From Thermoleophilaceae bacterium (lineage in GTDB: Bacteria > Actinomycetota > Thermoleophilia > Solirubrobacterales > JACPNS01), in NCBI GenBank assembly GCA_016462645.1, contig JAEMSX010000001.1:127999-191998 (forward strand): a stretch of DNA of 64,000 bases. The letters run 5' to 3'. A program made the translations under genes and the position numbers. The notes under the pieces were generated by a model. It was not told the origin of the DNA and ran no database searches. It saw only the letters and a program-made list of their open reading frames with translations. Every line of letters begins with the position of its first letter. Within the stretch, counting starts at the first letter, position 1. Shown in pieces: positions 7,738 to 16,638 of the stretch.

Positions 7738-8997
7738 TTACGTCCATTCGGGGCGTCGGTCCGCCCTTCTTTCGCGGATATACGGCCTCAGATTCTCCGT
7801 GAGCCAGATCCAGCCGAGGGTCAGCGCGATCATCAGGAACGGCAGCATCGGGATGCGCAGGACGTTGCCGTTGGCGGAAAGAAGGGTCGCGAACGGCAGG
7901 GCGATGACCGGTAGCGCAAGCAGGCGCGCGCCCGACCCCGCGCCTTCCGCCAACAGCTCGGTCAGCCCGAGAATGATCAGCACGACGAGCAGGACCATGA
8001 AGAAGCCGACCAGTCCGCGCGTGACCGCCTGGTAGTTCGGGTCGGTGCGCACCGACAGCGGCAGGATCCACTCGTAGTTCCAGTTCGTGCTCGAGTAGGA
8101 GCCACGGGCGAAGCGGGCGTTCCAGGGAGTGGCGATCGAGTAGGCGCGATCGCCGAGGGCGTCGATCGAATTCGGAAGGTTTCCGGCGTCCTGCTGGATC
8201 CAGGCCTTGGCCTGTTCGGTCGGAATGCCGTCCGGCAGTTGGGTCTGCGCGACCGCGAGCCAGCTGGCGGGGATCAGAACGGCGGCGACAATCAGGAGCG
8301 TTGCGTGCTCGGAGCCGATCCCCCGGAACGCCCACCAGAGGATCAGCGGGACGAGCAACAGCACGGCGGGGTTGAAGAGGATCGCGGCGCCGAGCGTGAA
8401 GCCCGCGCTGATCGTGAGCAGCACGGCCTTTGGTCCACGACCGTCGGGCAGGCGCTCCTTGAGGAGCGTCACCTGCCAGATCCCGAGGATCACCACGAAC
8501 ATCAGCGGGATCTGCGGCGCGAGTCCGCCGGGGAGTTCGATCAGCGCGATCGATGCCGTGACCAGGACCGGCGGCACGAGGGCGGCGTAGCCGAAGAGGA
8601 CGCGGCGGGCCAGGGCGAATGTGAGGAGGGTCGTGAGCGCGACGAGCACGGACTGGACGGCGAGCAGCTCAACGGCGACCTGGTGCGGACTCGCCGCCGC
8701 GCCGCCGGCGGCGGCCACGAGGCCGTGGAGCAGCGCGCCGTATCCGGGGGCGAAGGCCTGGGTCACGTCGTAGGGGTTGACCGCGGCATCGCCGATCGCG
8801 CGGCGGAGGCTCGGCTCGAGCGCCCAGGCATGACCGCTCCCGGAGACGAACTCGAAGCTGTTCGGCAGATCGTGCTCGAACTGCATGAACCAGATCACGC
8901 GCGCGGCGATGCCGATCACAGCGATGAACGCTGCGTAGACCCACAGGCGTGCGGGAGTGGCGCGGTCGAGCGCCGCGGGCGTGGAATCGGATTTCAC
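7738..8997 (-). CDS. polytopic membrane protein, GT-C glycosyltransferase-like
   Basis: 419 residues with about ten hydrophobic segments, beginning with YAAFIAVIGIAARVIWF (about 20-36). The first outer loop carries acidic residues and a PYDVTQAFAPGYG stretch, followed by serial helices and a basic C-terminus; this is the layout of ArnT/PMT-like GT-C enzymes that use lipid-linked sugar donors. I do not see a clear catalytic Asp-Glu pair, so the enzymatic role is an inference from topology and from two larger relatives in this window (12620-14815 and 24794-27244). A monocistronic gene with the nrdJ leader region behind its start. Confidence 0.6.
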   Translation of the reverse strand: MKSDSTPAALDRATPARLWVYAAFIAVIGIAARVIWFMQFEHDLPNSFEFVSGSGHAWALEPSLRRAIGDAAVNPYDVTQAFAPGYGALLHGLVAAAGGAAASPHQVAVELLAVQSVLVALTTLLTFALARRVLFGYAALVPPVLVTASIALIELPGGLAPQIPLMFVVILGIWQVTLLKERLPDGRGPKAVLLTISAGFTLGAAILFNPAVLLLVPLILWWAFRGIGSEHATLLIVAAVLIPASWLAVAQTQLPDGIPTEQAKAWIQQDAGNLPNSIDALGDRAYSIATPWNARFARGSYSSTNWNYEWILPLSVRTDPNYQAVTRGLVGFFMVLLVVLIILGLTELLAEGAGSGARLLALPVIALPFATLLSANGNVLRIPMLPFLMIALTLGWIWLTENLRPYIRERRADRRPEWT

Positions 8998-9507
8998 AAG
9001 GGGGCTATTCGCCGCTGGCCCGCGAACGCTTGCCTCTGCGCCCGCGCCTGCACGGGCTTCCTCAGTGTTTGCTTGAGGAAGCGACGGGCTTCCTCAGCAG
9101 AACGATGAGGAAGCCCGTCGGGCGTGGGCGGAAATTGCGGGTTTCGGGGCGTCGCGAGGCCGCAAATCGCGGGAAAACTACTTGCCGGTCGGTCCGCCGG
9201 TGAGCCCGGAAAGTGGGGGTTTCGTGGCGCTCAAACCGGCTCCCCAAGCGGGATTGCGCGGTAAAATATGGGATGAACCAAAGTGGTTTCTCGGTCGTAC
9301 GTCATTGTCCTTTAAACGATTCCGTCCGACGCACGTGATTGATTGTCGAGTTACCCGCTGATAGCGGTTTTCGAGTCCGCAAAGTGGCGAAAAACGCCCG
9401 GTTTTTAGCCATTGCGGCGGTTGGGCGAGCGATCGCGAACTGCCCTCGAAGAATCTGAAATTGAAGTTGCACAACGCTCGGCCCGGTCACAAGACAGCTG
9501 GCGCTCT
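8998..9507. other. gene-free leader region upstream of nrdJ
   Basis: About 510 bp without a convincing gene. The left part holds two strong hairpins (9056-9120). The middle is rich in short G/C and A/T blocks and includes a -10-like TAAAAT at 9261-9266. I looked for a cobalamin riboswitch, expected for some RNR genes, and saw no B12-box-like conserved core. Confidence 0.5.
9056..9120. repeat. two consecutive hairpins sharing a GCTTCCTCA arm
   Basis: Hairpin 1: GCTTCCTCA (9056-9064) pairs perfectly with TGAGGAAGC (9074-9082). Hairpin 2: the 15-nt arm 9082-9096 pairs perfectly with 9106-9120 across a 9-nt loop. The GGGCTTCCTCA core appears twice directly and TGAGGAAGC twice inverted, so arms can also pair between the two hairpins. 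They lie between the divergent membrane-protein gene and nrdJ. No T-run follows. Confidence 0.7.
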
Positions 9508-9517
9508 GGAGGAGGAG
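9508..9517 (+). promoter_or_regulatory. strong Shine-Dalgarno of nrdJ
   Basis: GGAGGAGGAG ends 6 nt before ATG 9524. It decides the start: the frame is open upstream to 9461, but the earlier possible start lacks a ribosome site. Confidence 0.85.
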
Positions 9518-9523
9518 AACAAG

Positions 9524-12454
9524 ATGATGAACCCAACCGAAATGGCCACCCGTGGTCACGTCAGCGCCGCAAGCGGCGCAACCAACCTGAACGGCCATGG
9601 CCGCGGTCTGAAGATCACGCGCCGCTACACCGAAGCCGGTGTCCACCCCTTTGACGCAATCGAGTGGGAGATCCGCGACGCTGTCATCGGTAACCCCGAG
9701 AAGCCTGCCTTCGAGCAGCGCGGTGTCGAGTTCCCCAAGTCCTGGTCGCAGAACGCCACCAACATCGTCGCCCAGAAGTACTTCCGCGGCAAGCTCGGCA
9801 CTCCCGAGCGCGAGAACTCCGTCAAGCAGATGATCTCCCGCGTGTCGGGCACGATCGCCGGCTGGGGCCGCGAGCTTGGTTATTTCGCCTCTGAAGAAGA
9901 CGGCAACGCATTCGAAGACGAGCTGACGCACATCCTCCTCCACCAGATTGCTGCGTTCAACTCGCCGGTGTGGTTCAACGTCGGATTCGAAGAGCGTCCG
10001 CAGTGCTCAGCCTGCTTCATCCTCTCCGTTCAGGACACGATGGAGTCGATCCTCGACTGGAACACGCAGGAAGGCCAGATCTTCCGCGGCGGCTCGGGTT
10101 CAGGAATCAACCTCTCCAACATCCGCGGCTCGATGGAGCACCTGGGCAAGGGCGGCACCGCTTCGGGTCCGGTCAGCTTCATGCGCGGCACCGACGCCTG
10201 GGCCGGCACGATCAAGTCCGGCGGCAAGACCCGCCGCGCGGCCAAGATGGTCGTCCTGGACATCGATCACCCCGACATCAAGGACTTCATCTGGTGCAAG
10301 GCCAAGGAAGAAGACAAGGCTGCTGCCTTGCGCGACGCCGGCTTCGACATGTCGATCGACGGCGACGGCTTCACCTCGATCCAGTACCAGAACGCCAACA
10401 ACTCAGTCCGCGTCTCGGACGAGTTCATGGAGGCGGTCGCCAATGACGGAATGTGGGCCACCAAGTCCCGCGTGACCGGCGAAGTCGTCGAGGAGATGCC
10501 TGCCCGCGAGCTGATGCAGGACCTCGCGGAAGCCGCATGGCGCTGCGCGGACCCGGGCATCCAGTACGACACGATCATCAACAAGTGGCACACCTCGCCG
10601 GCGTCCGGGCGCATCAACGCGTCCAACCCGTGCTCCGAGTACATGCACGTCGATGACTCGGCCTGCAACCTCGCGTCGCTGAACCTGATGAAGTTCCGCC
10701 GCGCCGACGGCACCTTCGACACGCCGCAGTACGAGCACGCGATCGACATCGTGCTGCTCGCCCAGGAGATCGTCGTCGGACCGTCGAGCTACCCGACCGA
10801 GAAGATCGGCAAGAACGCCCGCGCGTTCCGTCAGCTCGGTCTTGGCTACGCGAACCTCGGCGCTCTGCTGATGAGCAACGGACTCGCTTACGACTCCGAC
10901 CGGGGCCGCGCCGACGCTGCCGCGATCACCGCTCTGATGACCGGTCGCGCCTACCGCCAGTCAGCACTGATCGCCGAGGCGATCGGCGTGCACGAGGCAT
11001 ACCCGCCCAACGCCGACGCTCAGCTGAACGTGATGCAGATGCACCGAGAAGCTGCTTACGAGATCCCTGACGAAGCCCTTGAGGACGCGCCGCTCCTGGA
11101 AGCCGCGCGTCGCTCATGGGACGAAGCAGTCCAGCTCGGCGCAGAGCACGGCTACCGCAACGCCCAGGCCACGGTGCTCGCACCGACCGGCACGATCTCC
11201 TTCCTGATGGACTGCGACACGACCGGCATCGAGCCGGACTTCTCGCTGGTCAAGTTCAAGGAGCTCGTCGGCGGCGGCAACATGACGATCGTCAACCAGA
11301 CGGTGCCGCTCGCGCTGGAGACCCTGGGTTACGACTCAGCGGTGATCGACCAGATCGTCGCCTACATCGCTGAGAACAACACCATCGTCGAGGCACCGGG
11401 CCTGAAGGACGAGCACCTCGACGTGTTCGACGTGGCCGTCGGTGAGCGCGCGATCAGCCACATGGGTCACATCAAGATGATGGCCGCGGCTCAGCCGTTC
11501 CTCTCGGGCGCGATCAGCAAGACGGTCAACATGCCCAACACGGCAACGATCGAGGACATCGCCGAGGCCTACATCGAGGGCTGGAACCACGGCCTCAAGG
11601 CGCTCGCGATCTACCGCGACGGATCGAAGACCGCGCAGGCGCTTCGCACCGACGCCCAGGAAGGCGCCGACGCCGAGGGCAACGTCGTGATGAGCGAGGA
11701 AGAGTTCGAGAAGGCGCTCGAGGGTGCGCGTGCAGAGGGTGCTGTCGAAGCAGGCAAGATCCCGCACCGTCGCCGCATGCCGGTCGAGCGTCAGTCGCTC
11801 ACCCACAAGTTCTCGATCGCCGGACACGAGGGCTACATCACCGCCGGTCAGTACGACGACGGAACCCCGGGCGAGATCTTCCTCACCGACATCGGCAAGG
11901 AAGGCTCGACGCTCCGCGGAATGATGAACGCGTTCGCCACGTCGATCTCGGTCGGCCTGCAGTACGGCGTCCCGCTCGAGACATTCGTCGACAAGTTCTC
12001 GTACATGCGCTTCGAGCCCGAAGGCATGACCAAGAACAAGGAGATCCCGTTCGCCAAGTCGATGCCCGACTACATCATGCGCTGGCTCGCATCGCGTTAC
12101 TGCGATGAGGACCTCCAGGAGGAGCTCGGCATCATGACCGACGCTGTCCGCGCGAAGAAGACGGCTGAAGAGGCCGGAATCGATCTTCGTGGCGACACTG
12201 CTGGACCTGTTGCTCCGACCAACGGAAATGGAAATGGGAACGGCAACGGCGCAACCGCCAAGGCTCCGGAGGTCACGAAGATCGAGACCAAGCCTGCAGC
12301 CGAAGCAATCGTCGTCGATCAGCCCACCGCGGCCCCGGCGCGCCTGTCCGGCCTGGACCTCGGTCCGGCCTGCGGTCAGTGCGGCGGAATGATGCAGCGC
12401 ACCGGTTCTTGCTACACCTGCTCGAGTTGCGGCAACAACACTGGTTGCGGCTGA
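9524..12454 (+). CDS. nrdJ: adenosylcobalamin-dependent (class II) ribonucleotide reductase
   Basis: 976 residues. Converts ribonucleotides to deoxyribonucleotides with a B12-derived thiyl radical, so DNA precursor synthesis is oxygen-independent. Seen: N-terminal SPVWFNVGF and CSACFILSVQDTMESI, the glycine-rich GGSGSGINLS substrate loop, the NPCSEYM motif holding the radical Cys and partner Asn/Glu, CNLASLNL, and APTGTISF near residue 550. A C-terminal TSCPD-like region (about 745-865) is followed by a low-complexity linker of Asn-Gly repeats at about 902-910. The protein ends in a Cys-rich tail (CGQCGGMMQRTGSCYTC onward) that would bind zinc and relay electrons from thioredoxin. A single-gene unit with its own terminator. 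Confidence 0.95.
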   Translation: MMNPTEMATRGHVSAASGATNLNGHGRGLKITRRYTEAGVHPFDAIEWEIRDAVIGNPEKPAFEQRGVEFPKSWSQNATNIVAQKYFRGKLGTPERENSVKQMISRVSGTIAGWGRELGYFASEEDGNAFEDELTHILLHQIAAFNSPVWFNVGFEERPQCSACFILSVQDTMESILDWNTQEGQIFRGGSGSGINLSNIRGSMEHLGKGGTASGPVSFMRGTDAWAGTIKSGGKTRRAAKMVVLDIDHPDIKDFIWCKAKEEDKAAALRDAGFDMSIDGDGFTSIQYQNANNSVRVSDEFMEAVANDGMWATKSRVTGEVVEEMPARELMQDLAEAAWRCADPGIQYDTIINKWHTSPASGRINASNPCSEYMHVDDSACNLASLNLMKFRRADGTFDTPQYEHAIDIVLLAQEIVVGPSSYPTEKIGKNARAFRQLGLGYANLGALLMSNGLAYDSDRGRADAAAITALMTGRAYRQSALIAEAIGVHEAYPPNADAQLNVMQMHREAAYEIPDEALEDAPLLEAARRSWDEAVQLGAEHGYRNAQATVLAPTGTISFLMDCDTTGIEPDFSLVKFKELVGGGNMTIVNQTVPLALETLGYDSAVIDQIVAYIAENNTIVEAPGLKDEHLDVFDVAVGERAISHMGHIKMMAAAQPFLSGAISKTVNMPNTATIEDIAEAYIEGWNHGLKALAIYRDGSKTAQALRTDAQEGADAEGNVVMSEEEFEKALEGARAEGAVEAGKIPHRRRMPVERQSLTHKFSIAGHEGYITAGQYDDGTPGEIFLTDIGKEGSTLRGMMNAFATSISVGLQYGVPLETFVDKFSYMRFEPEGMTKNKEIPFAKSMPDYIMRWLASRYCDEDLQEELGIMTDAVRAKKTAEEAGIDLRGDTAGPVAPTNGNGNGNGNGATAKAPEVTKIETKPAAEAIVVDQPTAAPARLSGLDLGPACGQCGGMMQRTGSCYTCSSCGNNTGCG

Positions 12455-12480
12455 TCCTCAGCGGCAGACCCGAAGTCTGA

Positions 12481-12520
12481 AAAAGGCGCCCTCTGTCAGC
12501 TGACCGGGGGCGCCTTTTTC
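12481..12520 (+). terminator. intrinsic terminator of nrdJ
   Basis: Perfect 12-bp inverted repeat AAAAAGGCGCCC / GGGCGCCTTTTT, starting 26 bp after the nrdJ stop. The A-run and T-run allow termination on either strand. Confidence 0.9.
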
Positions 12521-12619
12521 GTTGCCGCATCAGGTGTTTGGGCGTACACGGCGAAATTCCACCAACAGGCGCTCAAGGCGCTGGCGTCAGCCTGCCGATC
12601 TTCCACCTGAACCCCCCGA

Positions 12620-14815
12620 ATGAATTCCTCCGCATCTCCGCAGTCCTCACGTCGCGTAGACCCTTGGCTCGTCGCGATCGTGCTGGTTTCTGCGGCCGCC
12701 GGCGCGCTGACCGTGGCGCGGGCGCGCAACTGGGGCCTGATGACCGACGAACTGCTCTACACGGGCATGGCGCGGTCGATCGCCCACTCGGTCATCCCGT
12801 TGCCGCAGGTACGCGGCGAGTCGGTCCCGGTCAACCAGGTGCTCTTCCCGACGCTGATCGCGCCGATCGTCGGGTCGATCTCGATGCCGGCCGCGTATCC
12901 CGTGATCGCCGCACTGAACGCGATCGTCATCGCCACCGCCGCGATCCCCGTCTACCTCCTCACCAACTTCGTGACCGCCAACCGCACGGCCGCGCGCTGG
13001 GTCGCCGCCTGCACAGTGGCGACGCCGTGGATCGCATTCGCCTCCAAGGCCATCCCCGACCCGCTCGCCTACGTCGCGGTGCTCTGGACCGCCTACGCGA
13101 TGGTCCGAACCGCCGCCAGCAGGCCAAAACCGCTCAAGGGCGATCTGCTCGTGCTCCTGGCGATCGCGCTCAGTTACCTCGCGCGCAACCAGTTCATTCT
13201 GCTCGTCGGTGTCTGGGTCGGCGTGGTCGTGTTCTCGCGCGTCGCGGAAACGCTCGCCGAGCTCTCCTGGCGCGACCTCCCCAAGCGACTGCTCGCCCTG
13301 CTCAAGGACCGCCCGCTTCCGTTCGTCACCTTCGTCGTCGTGATCCTGGTCGTGAAGCTCCAGCCAAGCTGGCTGCTCGGGATCTACACCGTCACCACCG
13401 ACGGCACCCGCGGCGGCTCGGCGCCGAGCGGAATCGTCCACGCCTTCTTCAACCACGCCAGCATCGTCGCGCTCGGCGTGGCCGGTCTTCCGCTGATCCT
13501 CGGCCTCCCGTGGCTCGTCGTCGCGCTCGCCCGCGTGAAGGACCGGGTGCAGAACGACGCGGCAGTCGTGATCCTGCTGCTCTCCTGCGCGGTCCTCTAC
13601 GTCGGCGCGAGCTTCGATCTGCGCTTCGCGCCGTCCGATCAGGTGATCGAGCGCTATGTCTTCTACATCGCGCCGCTGCTGCTGGTCGCGATGGCCGCGT
13701 TCTTCAGCAAGCCGCCCAAGAGCGCAGTCGCTTTCCTGGTGCCCGCGATTGCCGGGCTGCTGTTGCTCAACGTCAGCCAGCCCTACGGACTCGACTCGCC
13801 GCTCGGCTTCGTCGTCAACTCCGGCATCGCCCCCACACAGATCACGTTCGTCGCCTGGCAGAACGTCGCGGACGCGATCGGCACATCGATCTTCGGGATC
13901 GTCGCCGTGCTGATGATCGTGTTGGCGGGCGCGGTGTGGTGGCTGCTCGGCTCGGGCCACGAGTCGATCGCGCGTAACGGGTCGTTCGCGCTGCTGCTGG
14001 TCGTGTTGCTCGCGTCGTCGGCCTACACGGTGCCGAAGATCGTCGACACTCAGAACGACGCGGTCGATTCCGCGTTCGGAGATCGCAGCAACGACGAGAA
14101 GGCCTGGTTGGACCGGCTCGTCGGCGACTCGACCGCATCGCTTGTCTTCACGCGACGCGTCGACGTGAACGAGCAGTCGGGGAGCGAGTCCAGATCGGCC
14201 GCCCCCAACCCGGGAGCTTCCGAGCGCGCAATCGATCTCGCCTTCTGGAACGGTTCGATCAGCGCGGTCTACGTGCCCGTCGGGGGCAACCCTCGCGCCT
14301 ACTCACCGCTCCCCGGCGCGGCCTGGACGATGAAGCCCGACTGGGAGACGGGTGCGCTCAACCGCCGGCCCGAGGACAAGTCACGCGTTCTCGCACAGGC
14401 CGAATCCAATCCGTTCTTCGCGCCTCAGCACGCCGGCGAGCCGGCCTTGGACTCCGGCTATCTCGTCTACGCCACCGGCGCGAAGGCGACCGCCGCCTGG
14501 GCAACCAGGGGCCTGACCCTGAACGGCTGGGTGCCGCCGGAAGGTGCGACGCTGCGCGTCTGGGCGCCGAGGGACGCGACCGGGACCTCGGCGGTGGCGA
14601 TCGATCTCTGGATCGCAACGAACGGTCGGTCGGCGGGGCTCGATGGATTCAAGGTCGCCGGCGCGCAGGACCTCAAGACCGTTCGCGAAGGCGATCAGGC
14701 CCGTTACGCGTGGGACGCCAGGATCCCCGCGGGCGGGCACGTCGACTTCAGGCTGATCCCCGGGGCCGGCAGCGCCCACGTGGAGAAGATCAGCGGTAGG
14801 TCCCCTCCGGGTTAG
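12620..14815 (+). CDS. GT-C family membrane glycosyltransferase-like protein
   Basis: 731 residues: an N-terminal half of about 11 membrane helices (about 20-475) and a soluble, probably outer, C-terminal domain (about 480-731). After the first helix, residues near 40 read LMTDELLYTGMARSI. The Asp-Glu pair at this site matches the DE motif of ArnT/PMT-type enzymes, which move sugars from polyprenyl-phosphate donors on the outer membrane face. Substrate unknown. Its 3' end overlaps the convergent deacetylase gene by 26 bp. First gene of the polysaccharide region. Confidence 0.7.
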   Translation: MNSSASPQSSRRVDPWLVAIVLVSAAAGALTVARARNWGLMTDELLYTGMARSIAHSVIPLPQVRGESVPVNQVLFPTLIAPIVGSISMPAAYPVIAALNAIVIATAAIPVYLLTNFVTANRTAARWVAACTVATPWIAFASKAIPDPLAYVAVLWTAYAMVRTAASRPKPLKGDLLVLLAIALSYLARNQFILLVGVWVGVVVFSRVAETLAELSWRDLPKRLLALLKDRPLPFVTFVVVILVVKLQPSWLLGIYTVTTDGTRGGSAPSGIVHAFFNHASIVALGVAGLPLILGLPWLVVALARVKDRVQNDAAVVILLLSCAVLYVGASFDLRFAPSDQVIERYVFYIAPLLLVAMAAFFSKPPKSAVAFLVPAIAGLLLLNVSQPYGLDSPLGFVVNSGIAPTQITFVAWQNVADAIGTSIFGIVAVLMIVLAGAVWWLLGSGHESIARNGSFALLLVVLLASSAYTVPKIVDTQNDAVDSAFGDRSNDEKAWLDRLVGDSTASLVFTRRVDVNEQSGSESRSAAPNPGASERAIDLAFWNGSISAVYVPVGGNPRAYSPLPGAAWTMKPDWETGALNRRPEDKSRVLAQAESNPFFAPQHAGEPALDSGYLVYATGAKATAAWATRGLTLNGWVPPEGATLRVWAPRDATGTSAVAIDLWIATNGRSAGLDGFKVAGAQDLKTVREGDQARYAWDARIPAGGHVDFRLIPGAGSAHVEKISGRSPPG

Positions 14816-15740
14816 CCATGAAAACACCGCTCACGTTCACGCGTCCGGCGTGTGAGCATCCGCTCGCGCCCATCTTCAGCTGCTCATCCGACGGCGGGTT
14901 CAGCACCATCAGCTCCGGCAGCGTGACCATCGTCAGACCGCTCTTGCGGATCGCCGGGATGATCTTGCGCTTCAGGGCCTCGATCGTCGCGGTCGGGCCG
15001 TCGTGGAAGAGGATGTTCGCGCCAGGTCCGAGCCCGTCGATTGCGTTCTTCGCGATCGTCTGCCAGGGCTTCGCCAGACCATCCTGGGAGTCGGCGCTCC
15101 AGAGCATCTCGGCGTATCCGAGTTTGCGCGTCGTGTTCTCGGTGGCAGGATTGCGCGCGCCGTAGGGCGGGCGCATGAACATGTTGTCCTGGTCGACCTG
15201 AGTCTTGAAGACTTCCTGCGTGTCGTTGAGCTGAGCCTTCAGGTCGGACGTGCTGAGCGTCGTGTAGTCCGAGTGGTCCCAGGAGTGGTTGCCGATCGGG
15301 CCGTATGCGGCGTGCAGCTTGAGTCCGGGGACATCAGCCTGGGCGTTCTTGCCGAGATCGAAGAACGTCGCGGGGATGCCCTCCTCCTTGAGCAGCTTGA
15401 CCAGCTGGGGCGTCGTGGCCGAGGGGCCGTCGTCAAAGCTGAGCGCGGCGTACTTCTTCGTTCCGGCGCAGAAGACCGGCAGCTTCGACTTGACGATGCG
15501 CTTCATGGCGGCCTTCTGCTCGCTCGGCGAGATGTAGATCGCCTCAGAGTTGGCGATATCCAGCGCCATTGCGGTGGGAACGGTCGAAACCTCGATCAGT
15601 GGCCGTTCGACATCTGTGTGCGCCGAAGACGTCGCCATCGCGAAAACCATCGAAAGCAGCACAAAACCCCCGCAAACCAGCACCGCTAAGCGGAGTTTGG
15701 GGTTGGGCCTACGACGTTTGTCCATCTTCCTTGCAGCCAC
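14790..15740 (-). CDS. membrane-anchored polysaccharide deacetylase (NodB domain)
   Basis: 316 residues. A basic N-terminus and one membrane helix (about 17-37) place the catalytic domain outside. NodB motifs are in order: SFDDGPS (about 100-106, the TFDDGP motif with catalytic and metal Asp), NHSWDHSDY (about 148-156, metal His pair), RPPYGARN (about 187-194) and LWSADSQDG. It should remove acetyl groups from N-acetylated glycans such as the local polysaccharide or peptidoglycan; the substrate is not readable. GTG 15740 is used as start because it has an upstream purine-rich site; ATG 15725 is an alternative. Its 3' end overlaps the convergent GT-C gene. Confidence 0.88.
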   Translation of the reverse strand: MAARKMDKRRRPNPKLRLAVLVCGGFVLLSMVFAMATSSAHTDVERPLIEVSTVPTAMALDIANSEAIYISPSEQKAAMKRIVKSKLPVFCAGTKKYAALSFDDGPSATTPQLVKLLKEEGIPATFFDLGKNAQADVPGLKLHAAYGPIGNHSWDHSDYTTLSTSDLKAQLNDTQEVFKTQVDQDNMFMRPPYGARNPATENTTRKLGYAEMLWSADSQDGLAKPWQTIAKNAIDGLGPGANILFHDGPTATIEALKRKIIPAIRKSGLTMVTLPELMVLNPPSDEQLKMGASGCSHAGRVNVSGVFMANPEGTYR

Positions 15741-15882
15741 GCAACATCGATCCTACGTTGATCTTGACCGAGATTAGGGCAACGATCCCAGGCACATGCC
15801 GACAGGGAGTATGCATCCTGATCAAGGTCAGACATCCTGATCGGATGTATCGCGAACTTCTAGCCCCCGTTCTCTGAGCTGC
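15741..15882. other. short gene-free stretch
   Basis: Upstream region of the leftward deacetylase gene. It contains a direct duplicate CATCCTGATC (around 15815 and 15834) and no recognisable gene. Together with the tandem array that follows, it makes a 431-bp gap without coding sequence. Confidence 0.5.
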
Positions 15883-16154
15883 TCGGGAGCTGGAACGCCA
15901 GTCCCGACTGCGGAGGCCGGGACAGGCGGGAAGAGCCCACCCAGGTGGGCTCTTTCTCGTTAAGGGACGATCGGGAGCTGGGCTGCGCCGGATCCCCGAC
16001 TGCGGAGGCCGGGACAGGCGGGAAGAGCCCACCCAGGTGGGCTCTTTCTCGTTAAGGGACGATCGGGAGCTGGGCTGCGCCGGATCCCCGACTGCGGAGG
16101 CCGGGACAGGCGGGAAGAGCCCACCCAGGTGGGCTCTTTCTCGTTAAGGGACGA
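15883..16154 (+). repeat. three tandem copies of a 92-bp unit with terminator hairpin
   Basis: Copy 1 spans 15883-15970 (88 bp, 4 bp shorter and diverged near its start), copy 2 spans 15971-16062 and copy 3 spans 16063-16154. Copies 2 and 3 are identical over 92 bp. Each unit contains a perfect 10-bp hairpin (AAGAGCCCAC-CCAG-GTGGGCTCTT) followed on the plus strand by TCTCGTT, preceded by a second possible stem around CCCG/CGGG. The array lies downstream of the leftward cupin gene and upstream of the leftward deacetylase gene, yet the T-rich side of each hairpin fits rightward transcription. It acts at least as a strong transcription barrier. Confidence 0.9.
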
Positions 16155-16171
16155 GTCAGCCCTCTGTACGC

Positions 16172-16594
16172 CTAGCCCTCGACCGGCACCACGCGGGGCT
16201 GACCCTCGCGGTGGCTTCCGTCACGACCGACGTAACCGCCCGCAGACCCGAAGACGATGTACGTCGCCTCGGTATCCCCGACATTCGCCACACTGCGCTG
16301 CGTCGCGGCTTCAACACGGATCACTCCGCCAGGTCCAAGCGTGACCGACTCCTCGTCGTTCTCGCCCATCGTGAAGCGCAGCGTGCCTTCATGCACGAAA
16401 TAGACCTCTTCCTGACGCTCATGCCAGTGCGCACCGGTTCCGACCTTCGCCGGAAGCACGATCGCGTTCACGCCCATCTCGGTCACGCCGAGCTCCGTGC
16501 GCACCTTGCGAAAGCCCGGACCTTCGCCCATGCCGTCGAGATTGCCGGCCTTCCAGCCCTTGCCCTCGGTCACTTCAACCTGAAGATCGCTCAT
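16172..16594 (-). CDS. small cupin-fold protein
   Basis: 140 residues, a single conserved beta-barrel cupin. The first motif, GAHWHERQEEVYFVHEG (about 54-70), supplies two His and a Glu for a metal, and the second half has the usual GPGGVIRVEAAT turn. Substrate unknown; such proteins range from sugar isomerases to binding proteins. It is too short and lacks the hallmark residues to be RmlC. ATG is 44 bp from the divergent GT2 gene. Followed by the tandem terminator array. Confidence 0.75.
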   Translation of the reverse strand: MSDLQVEVTEGKGWKAGNLDGMGEGPGFRKVRTELGVTEMGVNAIVLPAKVGTGAHWHERQEEVYFVHEGTLRFTMGENDEESVTLGPGGVIRVEAATQRSVANVGDTEATYIVFGSAGGYVGRDGSHREGQPRVVPVEG

Positions 16595-16638
16595 TTCTTC
16601 CCCTGATCAATGATCCGCTGGCTACAGTCGCCAGCTCT

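Noticed and set aside
8998-9523. Cobalamin riboswitch upstream of nrdJ
   Set aside because: No conserved B12-box-like core is visible by eye; a covariance search would be decisive.
12647-13960. 437-codon minus-strand frame opposite the GT-C gene
   Set aside because: Low-complexity charged composition without any fold motif; it is the complement of a clear membrane-protein gene.
15883-16154. CRISPR-like array
   Set aside because: The units are contiguous 88-92-bp repeats with no variable spacers and no cas genes nearby.
16172-16594. Cupin as the missing RmlC
   Set aside because: Only 140 residues with a metal-binding HxH motif; RmlC is about 180 residues with a different His/Asp pair and no metal.
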